A stretch of DNA of 64,000 nucleotides from Zonotrichia leucophrys gambelii (taxonomy: Eukaryota; Chordata; Aves; Passeriformes; Passerellidae): assembly GCF_028769735.1 (NCBI RefSeq), contig NC_088172.1:37286397-37350396 (forward strand), read 5' to 3'. The notes beneath the pieces are model-generated. The model made no database searches. It had not been told where the DNA came from and saw only the letters and a program-made list of their open reading frames with translations. Positions 24,191-35,180 of this stretch are shown one piece after another (the first letter of the stretch is position 1; every line of letters begins with the position of its first letter). Position numbers and translations under genes: made by a program.

Positions 24191-25437
24191 TTTCTCCCAC
24201 TCAAAAATTTAGCTAGAGCGGTTACTAGACAAAATCTGGCAACCTGCAAATTTGACATTCACCATTTGTTTTGAATTGGTGTTGTATTCTCCCTATTCCC
24301 TTGCCAGAGTCCTGGGAGGCAGTGCTTATCAGAGGCATTAATTTAGATGTCAAGATCTTGGAGGAATATGAAGTTTGGAATTTGTTCTAGGAGAGTGTTA
24401 ATAAAAAAAATTGCAAAAAATTGCAAAAACCAAATAGAAAGGCTCTGTGTGTGGCTTTTTTGTTTCAACTTATAGTTGTCATACTACTTGAAACTGATCT
24501 TTGCCATTGCAATAATTCGTTAGCTGGTTTCCCTTGGCAGTTTCCTAAATCCATAAGCTGTGGAGCTCTGTGGCACTATTTGGTTTCAGAAAGCTTTGTT
24601 GCCTGGCTGCAGATTTCTTAACTTACTCCACTAAATCTCCTGGCCCAGTAATGAGCATTTTCTACAGAAATACTTTTGCCTCATGACCTAGAGGACATAT
24701 TTTTAATAGAAATTGAGGGTTATGACAGTCATGTTCCATACTTTACATTTCCATACAAACATAAAATGTAACCACTCGGCCGCTTGGAAATCGGTTTGAA
24801 AATAAATACGGCAAAATTGAGAAAGGTTTTCTTAAACAAATATAAGAAACATTTGTATGAAAAATGATGGTAGAATGCTGTCACAGTGAAGAATCTTTAA
24901 GTGCTTTGACTATGCAAGGGCTTAAAACTGAGAAAAAAATGTCTGCTGCGATTTTATTTGATTTGGTTCATGGGCACCTCAAGGAACTGTAATTGTGTCA
25001 GTGACCTGCTCCAGCTGAAAAGACTGTAACGCAGTAAGATTGATTAACTGCTGGCTGGGAAAAAAATCTTGGTTTTCTGTTATTCTCTTGCTGCAGTCTT
25101 AAATATTTTATGGCAACACAGACAAGTTTGTGTGAGGAATGTATGTTAAAATATTTCTGACATTGAATGTCAGAGCAAAAGTCATAAATTACTCTCCTTT
25201 TCATTTTCTTTAAATTACAGACATATGAGTCTCTGTCATAATTACATGTGCCAGTCGGAGATTTAAATGCGTTTCACTTTATGCACTTGAGTTATGAAAT
25301 GAACATTTGTCTTTGAGGAGGTGGGCCAAACCTGACACTTCCTCATGTAGCACAGATATGGTTCGATTTATGCAGTCCTCCCTACCTTCCAAATGGTTAT
25401 TGATTACATAAATAAGTAGGTAATTTTTCTCTTTCAG

Positions 25438-25576
25438 AACTTTGCTGAAAACACTATGAATGAGCTCCTTGGCTGGTATGGTTATGATAAGGTAGAACTG
25501 AAAGATGGAGAAGATATTGAATTCAGGAACTACTCAGCAGATGGGGAAAGCCGCCAGCACATTTCTGTTCTCAAAG
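25438..25576 (+). CDS. SOBP: SOBP coding exon 2 (residues 33-78 plus first base of codon 79)
   Basis: The exon begins [20 protein letters not shown] and ends at HISVLK plus one base. The acceptor is a good polypyrimidine tract (taatttttctctttcag) and the donor is AAAG|GTAACG. Its length of 139 nt takes the frame from phase 0 to phase 1. It encodes the conserved block ahead of the zinc fingers in SOBP; I know of no catalytic role, and it is probably a structural or interaction segment. Compared with my memory of human SOBP, the stretch around residues 62-66 differs (RNYSAD here against RSYPTD), and residue 33 reads N where human has S. Both fit an orthologue in another class of vertebrate. Confidence 0.94.
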
Positions 25577-27432
25577 GTAACGAGACTTCATGTTTCTGTG
25601 TTCATGTAAAGAGGGATTAATAGCTCAACCTGTCTGATTGGTGTTGATTGCAAAGCATGTTCTGCTGTTGTGTCTTGGTTGCTTAACATAAAAATACCTG
25701 AGAGTACCTTGTGGCACAGGGAAGCTGATAGGCTATGGGAAAAGTAATTTAACAAATTTGTTATTGGTGTATTGATATATTGTTATATATTGATATGTAT
25801 CTTCACAAATAATGCCTTTCATGTGTCCGTTGAAAGCCATGTGTCTGTGGTATCAACAAACAAACTACTCACAACTGGAGAAGGGAAGGAGTACTTTCTT
25901 AGCAGGCTGGCCTTAAGGAACCCTTTGGCTTCCCATACTAAGGCTGGTTGGCCTGCAACTTTTTAAAATATTGAAAGATTTTTAACTGGAATATTCACAC
26001 ATGTAGGAACAAGTGTGAATGTTCACAAAAAGCTTCTCATCCATGTTTGTACTATACTGTCTTCTGCACTGTGGTAGAAATTTTCCATGGATGAAATTTG
26101 TTTGCGACATTGCTGAATCTTTGTGATTCAAAATGTAAAAGCTGGGAGCCCGTTGGTTTGTTCTGTCATTCAGTTCTTGCCTTCTAACTCCTCAGCCTCA
26201 GGGAATGGATAGGGGCTTGTCATCAGGGTAAGGAGAAGAGTAGAAAATTGCTGCATCTTGACTTATCCAACAGGAGTTCCTCAAAGGTGGGATAAAGAGA
26301 GGAGATTCCAGCAGCTTTTATCCACTTGGAGTGCTGCTTTTCACTGTGCTCATGGACAGCAGTGTTTGGGTTTTCTTTCTGATAGCCAGCAGCAGCACTG
26401 TATTCAGTGAGTGTTGCAATGAGTACTGACACCAGAGAGACCAGTGCTGAGGGACAGACAGATGGCTAGAAAAAAGGGGAAGAAATTAGAGGTAAGGTGA
26501 AACAACCTAATTGTGTTAAAATGGAATGTTTGCAGCTTGTTAGTACTATAACAACATTGGTGATCAATATTTATTTTTCATTGAAAACGTAATGTCATTA
26601 AGCTACCTTTAAAGAAACTTGTGCCTGTGTAGTAATACTATTAATTTGTTTCTGTTTTAATAAATACATCTTTTACTGAATTATTACTGGCTCCAGTCTA
26701 TGCTTGATCAAAATTATGAAATATTTTTTTAACAGGCACATGATACAAATCATGTTTTATGTACCATATATGTCAAATGCCTGTGACAGATATAAATTTT
26801 TGGTGTATGCAGTTTTTGGGAGGGGAAAAAGCATATTTCTTGTTCTGAGAGATGGGAGAAGAGGGAGTCCCATGGCTGGGAGCTATTAGAGAAATTCTTA
26901 GAAATAAGAATCCAGAGGTGATTTGGGATTAAAGAATTAGAATAATAACTGCCATCATTTTATGCATGCTTTGCTGTGATTCCAATATTTTGTTCCTTTC
27001 TTTAAATTCCTTTTATTATTACTACTCATATTATTTAGAGAGAATAGGAATTCTTTTATTCTTCAGTTCATGCTCCTTGTACTGGTGAAATCACAGCACA
27101 CCAAGTGTGATCACCATGCAAACAGTAGAAATGAAGTACAAGAATAGGATGCCATTGACTAAATCAGGCATACTAAGACTGTACATGACAAAATAATCCC
27201 ACCTTTTACCTTCTGCAAAAAGAAAGTGTGAGTTTGATTTTGAAAAAAGAATGGAGCGCTTCTGAAGATTACTGGAAAGTATCAATTTCTTTAAAAGGGA
27301 AAATACCTTGGATTTTTGTGCACTATTCTTATATTAGGGTAAGTAATTTAATGAAGAGATTGGTGAAAGTACGTAGGGCCATTTAAGAAATTTATGTGTC
27401 ATACTGTACAATGTGTTCTTTGTGTTTTACAG
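25577..27432 (+). other. SOBP: SOBP intron 2 (1856 bp, phase 1)
   Basis: GTAACG donor and TTTTACAG acceptor. AT-rich, unique-looking sequence. I recognise no gene, repeat or regulatory element in it. Confidence 0.9.
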
Positions 27433-27618
27433 AAAATTCTTTGCCAAAACCAAAATTACCTGAGGACAGTGTTATTTCACCGTACAATATAAACCCAAGC
27501 TACCCAGGGCTTGCCACAGGAAATGGACTATCAGACTCACCAGCAGGGTCGAAGGATCATGGGAATGTACCTATAATTGTCCCATTAATTCCACCACCTT
27601 TCATAAAGCCACCAGCAG
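27433..27618 (+). CDS. SOBP: SOBP coding exon 3 (last two bases of codon 79 to first base of codon 141)
   Basis: With the split codon the exon reads [20 protein letters not shown] and runs on to [17 protein letters not shown]. The acceptor is tttgtgttttacag and the donor is GCAG|GTAAAT. At 186 nt it is a symmetric phase 1-1 exon, so including or skipping it would not shift the frame. The end of the exon (residues 124-140) is a hydrophobic stretch followed by prolines, leading directly into the first zinc finger. The IIVPLI core resembles a SUMO-interacting hydrophobic patch, but that is only a resemblance. There are small differences from remembered human SOBP around residues 99-103 (NPSYP) and 123 (N for S). 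Confidence 0.94.
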
Positions 27619-28785
27619 GTAAATCCTAATGCACATGTAAAAATGGTTACTGTTATTGACAATGTCCTGAGATCACTGGATCCCGGTGTCTTAGCAAGAG
27701 GGCTGATTTCAAAATTATTAAAATCCAGTCACAGGGTACATTAAAAATGAATGGGAGAGTGGCTTTAATCACTTTCGTATTCTTGAAAAACTCCTGCAAA
27801 TGCAATGACAATAAACTTGCATTGCTTGTGACACTCCTCATGCTGGATTATGCTCTCAGCACTTCAACAGCATTTGCTTTTAGGAAAGAAGAAGCTTTTG
27901 TTCTGGTGAATAAAGCCTTTAGCTAAATTAATGGAAGATTATTAAATTAAAAATAGGCTGCATGGAGGAAACAGTGAAAGAGACAAAGCCATCAAATCAG
28001 TATCATGTCTTTATATCAGGTTAACAAGCTCATACTGGGAATACTGTCTCTTGATTCCCATTGAAATCCCTGACTGCTGTCTCTCAAGGGTTTAATATGA
28101 TTTTGACTCTACCCAAGAGACTGCATTGAGACGTTTTACATTTTCATTAGATTTTTATCAGGGGTGGTTTTCTAACATGCCATTCCTCAGAGTTTGCATG
28201 AAAAATGATTTATTCCCTTCTGCATGCTGCTTGTAATCTGTGGAAGGAGCTCTTATGGCTATACCAGGGTGATTAATTGTTGTGTTATTGTTTATTGCTC
28301 CACACGGTGTGAAAATTGGTGAATCCAGATAGGAGCAGGCGGAATCCTGCTTCCATGGAAGTCCCTGGGTGCTGTTGTGGTTGTTCTTGAGTGACCAAGG
28401 CACTGAGGAATGCAGGGTGACATGCAACTCCTACCCAAGAACATCAGCTCTCCACACACAGAGCCAAAGAGGTGCCAGCAGGTGCCAGGGTGCTTCTGCA
28501 GAGGCAGAACTGCTTGTAGGATCAGGTCCCAAGTCACCTCTGCCCTTCATGACATTGTCTAAAGGTAGCTGTAAAATACTGATTGATCCCAGAAAGTGTT
28601 TGCCTGTTCTTGGTCTTGTAATAGACTACAGTTGCCCCTCCTAAATTACTGTTATGCCATTGAGTTTTATCTCTAAAGAAGTATATAATATTCAATGAAT
28701 AATTTCCAAATGTTACTCAATACGTGCTCATTGCCAAAGACTTTCAATCTATTTTATATGATATTTGCTAATTACCAAAGCTATT

Positions 28786-28885
28786 TGGGCCCATTCCTGC
28801 AGCCTTTACACAGCTAAAGATCTCAGGCCATATGGGCTGGATCCTCAGCTGTTGTTGATTTGGCCCTAAAGCTTTAATCAAGGGC
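28786..28885 (+). repeat. possible relic of an amniote palindromic repeat
   Basis: gggcccattcctgcagcctt, then gggctggatcctcagctgtt and gatttggccc, resemble landmarks of old hairpin repeats in reptile and bird genomes. The arms no longer pair well. Confidence 0.35.
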
Positions 28886-30814
28886 TTGTGCCATCCCAAG
28901 CTATTTTCCCCTCCAATCTGAGTCACGAATGAATCCAGAATGCTGAATTTGTGGTATGTGAACACAAGGCTATAGCATGCATTGTGAAAATTGCCAGAGT
29001 TGCTGGATTTTTATGACACCAAATAAGCAGGAGGAGATTGAACTATGAAGTAGAAAAACAAATTACTGCAACAGTAGTTAAGTGGACACAAGGGAATCTT
29101 GGCCAAGTCAACTGCCTTCTGTTCTTTGCCTGTCCACCTACACCATATGATCCTGTGTTCAAATGTACCTCTAAGGGTAATGTGTAGAGAGAGCTTTTCA
29201 TAAGTCTTTCCCACCTTTAGGTTTTTAATTAATTCATTAACAATGAATAATGTTGTTGTACCTGCACAGGAGATATGAATGCATAATCTCTGCCTCCTCT
29301 GACTTTATCCCATGATCGGTAATGAGCACTAGATTACCATGACTTCTGAGCAGATTAATGTATTTATCTCATCTTTGTTTTAGAGACCAAAGCTTGGGAG
29401 GATTGGAGGGGGAGGAGAATCACCACCTTTGTGGGATTTGCAACAAGCATGGGTAGTAATGGTTTTGTTTTATCTTAGGGTGTTGGTGCCCTAGCCATGA
29501 TCACCCTGAAGAGCCTGGCAAGAAACAACTGGTAGGAAAGGGAGTACAAAGGCTCCAGGAGAGCCAGTGTGCAAGGCAGTGGTCTTGGCACTGCACTCTG
29601 ACACCATTTTGTGGGCACTACATCAAAGCAGAAAACTTCAGAGTGATACAAGGCCAGACAAGAGTAACTCTGGGGATGTTTTCTTGGAGACCCTTGCAAG
29701 CAAAGGGGGGATGACTTTGGCAACAGCACAAAGGTGCTTCTTTGACTTGAGCAAGCAAATGATTAGACTCACATCATTAATAAGGTGAAGGTTGACATTT
29801 TCAGCATGGGGGACAGTCAGGCTATGACTGAGCTGCCACAAAAGCATTTATCCACATTTGAGTGGATAAATGAAGTAAGGAGGCAGAGGAGAAAGGCAGA
29901 AAGAGGCCAAGAGCAAGTTTCAAGGTTAAAATGCTGGGCAGAAAAAGGGATCTTTGCAGCATATTTTGTGTGGACACACAGAGGACAAAGCTACATTACT
30001 GGCCAGAGGGAACACCAAGTAGTGATGCACTGTAGTGACTGGGAGGCTAAGAATTAGGATGTGTCCAGAATTTGTGAATGGTGAGGAAAGCTTTTAGATA
30101 TTGTACAGGAGAAAAATCTACAAGACTTCACTATAGCTCAAAAGGGAGTGCCCACAGGTGAAAATGATACTTAAATCATGAACCTGAAGGACAGGAAAAA
30201 TGGTGCAGTCCATCCTTATTGAGAGAATAATATGGAGTGAGCACTCAGGGAGAAATTATTAAGACTTTAATTCTTGCTGTATTGATCTTGAACAGAAGGG
30301 TCAGCATGAGTAAAGAGGTGTCAGAGAGACAGGCTGAGGTATTCATTTGGACAGGAGTGGAATGGTCTGAGGAGGATAAGCAGATCCATTGAATTATTAG
30401 TTGAATAATTTTGCTGATAAGATTCAATACAGGTAAGAGGAAGCAGAGCAGAGCATGGGGGATGCTCACCAACCTGAAGAGCAGCAAGAAGGAAACTCTG
30501 CTATGTGCACTGACATAGCAATTGCAGAGGTAGAAAAGACAGTCAGGAAGCCAAGGGAAGCAGGATTTCTAGGAAGGCAAATACAATTCTTTATCAGAAA
30601 CAGCTATCAGTTTGAAAAAGTGGAGGAAGGGGTGCTGATCCTAAACTGTCTAGGAAGCTGCCATTGAAGATTTCAGCAGACTAGGTTTTCCTTGAGTGTG
30701 CTGGAAAGCTTTGAACAAGGGTCCTGCTTGCATTCATATTTTGTATGACCAGGCTAAAACCTTGAAGAGTTGACAAAATTACCTTTCTTCCCTCATGCTT
30801 ATTTTGCAATAAAG

Positions 30815-30884
30815 TGGTTTTTGTTTTGGTGGTTTTGTTTTGTTTTTGGGGTTTTTTTTTTGCTTTGTTTGGGTTTTTTTTTAA
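30815..30884 (+). repeat. T/G-rich low-complexity tract
   Basis: It consists of ttttgttttggtggttttg, then runs of nine to ten T broken by GGGG, GC and GGG. It resembles a degraded poly(A) tail read from the other strand, but no element body was recognised beside it. Confidence 0.75.
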
Positions 30885-32935
30885 ATTTGAAAACCAAATA
30901 ATTTTGAGCAGTCTGACTAAAATGTTATCTTCAAGCTGTTCAGTTTCTGCTTTAATCAAATGAAAGGTTCCAATTTGCTTATATGATTCTGGAAAGAATT
31001 AGGGTGCTACTAACCAAACAGAAACAGCTCCAATAAAGGCACTCTCTCCTTGCTGTACCTCATAATTAAACCCAAAGAAGGTTGAGTTTAATGTATGGGC
31101 CCTATGTGGTGCACTGAGTATCTACAGACTCAGGTTATGGTGTGTCAGTGGAGGATGCTAAATCCAGTCATGGGAAGCATCCACCAGGAGAATTCAAGTT
31201 ACTTAGATGGGAGGCTGTCTGCAAGAGCACTCCCCTGATCTGCAGCACCAGCCAGAGAGACCACACTGGAAGAGTGCCCAAATCAAACATCACTTTATAA
31301 GTCAGCATCAGCCATCCAGCCTGCATCTAGAAGCATGTGAGAAGTCAATGCAGCCTCCAGAGTGTTGCTGTAGGAGTCTCCTTGTGGCTAGTAAGAGTCC
31401 ATCTTGCCCAGCTGGTTGACAACTACATTTAGACCTGGCTGCAGATTCTCAGTGATCTTCAGGGTTAGTCTTGAGTACAGCCTCTTACAACAAAGTGATC
31501 CTAAGATGAGTTCTGCTTGCTGTTAGAAGGTTCTTATTTCGTGCACAGCAATGTAAAGAAGGCTGGTGAGGTTTTTTGAATTTGCTTGTTTGGTTGGTTG
31601 ATTTTTTTCCTCATTTTAAAAGTCGCATAGAAATAGTGAGGAACAGCAATGCAATAGCCTGGAATGACCCAGAACTAAAAATCTCACCACAGTTGTGTGG
31701 GGTAAATGACCTTAGTATGTAGTGTGCAAACCTTCTGTAATTCTGCAGCCTTTAATGACAGAGTAAATTTGAGAGGGCACTTAGGGTGACTCTGCCCTTT
31801 TGCTCAGGCAAGTCTGGACAACTCTTGTTACCTGGGATGAAGGAAGGCTGAAATCAAGGGTAGTCAAAGAAGAATGCAAAAAATTCTTTCAATGCGGGTG
31901 AGAACAAGCTGTCTCCTTCCCCTGGCACCTGCTGGAGGCTATGGTGTCTCAGTTTTCCCATTTCTTTGAGTGCTCTTTGATTTGTTTTATCTTGTGATCC
32001 CCATGACAGTACATTGGTTGGTCTGTCCTTTGAGCATGAGGGTCGACAAAATCCTTCCCTTTCCTGTCTCCTCCTTTGTACAAGTGTTGCACAGGGTGTG
32101 CCAGCTGCTCGGAGCATCCCAAACAAGCTTCCTGTGATGCTGTGCTGCCAGGGGAGGTCACTGCCAAGGGACACAGGAGAAGGGGAGGCAAGAAGGCATG
32201 ATGACATGCAGTTTACTGAGATTTCCACAGAGGAAAAAAGTACAAGGGAGAAATAATGCTCCCTCCCAAGGTTTTCACAACATTTGGAGAAGGAAAAGGG
32301 ATGTAGATCCTATAACCCACAGACGAATGTCTCAACAAAATGTTAGGTTCTGTATTATGGCTGAAGTTGTACCAGAAGTTATCAGAAACTTGTGAAGTTG
32401 AAGGAGGACTGGGCTGGAGGAATGGTATCTGATGAGGCAAAATGTCTTAAAGGAGAAGCATTTCCAGTGCTGACTTGTAAAATCAGCCTGTGACCTAGGC
32501 TGGCAAAGAAATATCAGATTCAAATGCTAAAGTAAGTATTTAGTTATTTTATGGAGGGAATTCAGTAATTTTCTGTGTTATGGTTTAGCATTGCTTTAGA
32601 ATTAAAATTTATAGGAGATTTTGTAAATGCAAGTGCAGATGAGTAACTTTGTGCAACATATGGGAATAAGCAGAGTTCCTGCCCTACAAAGATTCTGGAG
32701 CAGCCTGCTGTAACCTCTCTCAATATTTAATTGCATTGGAGGAATCTGAAAGCATGAATGTATTTAGCAGGCCACTAAAAATTAATTCCAAGATCACCTG
32801 TCAAAATTCACTGAGGAATTGGATCTATAACTACAGTAGCAAGAAGTTTCATTCCAGGCAGAACCGAGTAGCAGTTTTCCTTAAGTAAAGACCACATTAT
32901 CAAATCTAGTTAGATCTGTATATGAAGGAGACTTT

Positions 32936-33016
32936 CATTTTACTATGCTCTGGATCCCTATTCAGTATTCTTCTGTGCTCTGTGCTCATTTTACTGTGCT
33001 CTGGATCCCTCTTCAG
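32936..33016 (+). repeat. direct repeat, two 30-bp copies with 51-bp period
   Basis: Copies at 32936-32965 and 32987-33016 share cattttact(a/g)tgctctggat and continue ccct(a/c)... ttcag; they differ at two positions. This is a local duplication in intron 3. Confidence 0.8.
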
Positions 33017-34546
33017 AAGATATCTGAAGGTTGCTGAACAGCGTTACAATTTCTCTAACTGTAGGTTTTGCCTTCTGGTAAAGACCACTGCAACAAATCC
33101 TATAGTCACTACTCTTCAAATTATTTCTCTTGTTTTCAGTTTGAAACATCATCAAATTTCCAGCGATTGCAGGGTTATTACTGCCTGGGTTTTTAAATGC
33201 CAGTGGTTGCCAGGATGCCTGCCCTATCTAGCCTGCTGTTGATGTCTTTTGCTCTCTCTGGAGGGCCAAATGTTTCCTTTGTGCTAAAAAGAAAATAATA
33301 AAGTCCACGTATGCACCTTAATAGCATGTATTCAAGCATACAGGGAGTTCCCCTCTGTTAGCTGAAATAGGTGCGTTTTTTGTTTGCATATTTAAAACCT
33401 GCCTAAATGCCAGCTTTTGTGTTGTGCATTCAGTCCCTTCTGAGCTATGCATAAGAACGTGCCTCAGCTCACGCATAGAAAACGTAGGCAGGCCGTGGTT
33501 CCCCAAAATGACTTTTTCAAAAGGGGCTGGGACATTTTGCTTTATTGGCAGAGCAGTGAACTTGAAGAGACTGGTCCTTAAAAGGAAATGCATTGTAGAG
33601 GCTCTGATATTTCCATAGCGATGGCTGCAGCAAGCTTTCTATTGTCAGACCTATATTTCAATCTTCCTCTGGTAGTGACTTTTATAAGGTGCTTTTTGTA
33701 CCTTAAGTTTGTCACATGCCCCATCTGTTTAGGGTATGAGCACTTAAAGTGATATCACAAGGGAATCTGCAGCAATGTCTCAGAAGTTTTGTTTCTTCAC
33801 CTTTTTTTAGTTTGAGATTAATTTGGTAAAGCATTTCGGGTGTAAGAAAATTGACTGTAATGGAGCTTCTGCCTTGCTTGGGATCAACAACCTCAGGAAC
33901 TACTTGGGGATGAAAAATCTGAATGCATGCTACTTGGTTTTCTTCAATAGTGATCTGGGATTTCAGGAGCAGCAGGAGAGTAACTTGGAATTATCTAATT
34001 CTAAAATCCTGGCAGGTCCCAGTAGAAACAGTGAGCCCTTAATGTTATTGCTGCAGATGCTCAAGTTAAGTTAAGATCTTAAGTCTTTTAAAAGGAAGTT
34101 TTGCAGCTTTTCATTAGAAAGTAACAGTGAAAGCAGTTAAAATATTTAAAGTTATATATACACCAGCGGATTGAGTGCAGTTCCCAGCTCAAAGTAAAAG
34201 GGCTATTATAGCTCCCTACCCAAAAACCTAGGATCCAAGTTGCCTGGGTCAGCGGGTAGGATGCAGCAAAGAGAGAAAGAGAGGAAAGTAGTAGTGGAGA
34301 AAAATGGCTTCTGATAGTGTGATGGAAGGAAACTCATGCTAGAGATGAACTGGTTGGCTGGAAGACATGGAGGAGGGATGAGATTCCAAAATATTTTTTG
34401 TATCAGATCATGGATACAACCAAGTCAAGGTACAGGTTTCAGAAAGGCTCGCTCAATCGGGGTGCCATAGTTGAGATCTCAATCCCAAACACTCCATCCT
34501 CCTGGTCTTCCTTCTGCATAGCAGTGCTGTGGTTGGGCACCTTTGG

Positions 34547-34592
34547 GAGAGATGTTATCTTCTTGGCAGGAGAGATGTTATCTTCTTGGCAG
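34547..34592 (+). repeat. perfect tandem duplication, two 23-bp units
   Basis: gagagatgttatcttcttgg followed by cag occurs twice head-to-tail (34547-34569 and 34570-34592) with no mismatches, suggesting a recent duplication or a short minisatellite. Confidence 0.9.
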
Positions 34593-35059
34593 AAGAGTTG
34601 ACTATCTCCTGCTGAATTTCTTGCAAGGAAATATGGAAAATAAGGTTTTGAAGTACCTGCCCTTGAATCATCATAATATGCAGGATTAGAGCTGTAGCTG
34701 CATTTAGTTTCACTCAACTTTTTGAAGGTGGAGTTAAAGTTGAAAGTACATCTCAGTTCAAAACAGTATTAGTAGAGTTTCACAACCTAAAATTTAGTAA
34801 ACTGATTCAGGATTAACTCCAGAATTGTAGGGATTTCAGGAGCATTGCACTAAACACCATAGATCATGCTGTTTTGCTTAAAGAGACAGAGCTGTTCATG
34901 ATGGATTTACTCCATTGTACTCATTACATTCCTTCACTTCCCCCACCTGTTTAAATTATAGCTCCATATAAGATCAATTAGTGTAAACTGCTGCTCATTG
35001 GGTTTAAGAGGAACAATTTTCTGCAGCTCCTTCACATGGGTTTGAAAGGAAAAAAATTC

Positions 35060-35180
35060 CAAACATTCTGCTTAATTAAGACCTAAAGAGGCGGTGCAAA
35101 CTTTTGATGATTAATTGAAGCATGCTTTAGACTGATGCATATTTAGTTATTATAATGTGATAATTTTATCTTGTTATACA
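35060..35180. promoter_or_regulatory. candidate non-coding regulatory element with clustered homeodomain-type motifs
   Basis: GCTTAATTAAG, GATGATTAATTGAAG and a TTAGTTATTATAATG stretch lie within 120 bp next to a short GC-richer spot (agaggcggtgcaaac). The pattern resembles conserved non-coding elements near developmental genes. Conservation cannot be checked here. Confidence 0.3.

Larger units (their letters stand above)
16258..25437 (+). other. SOBP: SOBP intron 1 (9180 bp, phase 0)
   Basis: GTAGGT donor and TTTCAG acceptor. The first 700 bp belong to the CpG island. The rest is AT-rich with pyrimidine-rich patches (21.9-22.3 kb), a hairpin-repeat relic near 22.9 kb and a possible non-coding element at 24.06-24.19 kb. 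I see no gene inside. Confidence 0.9.
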
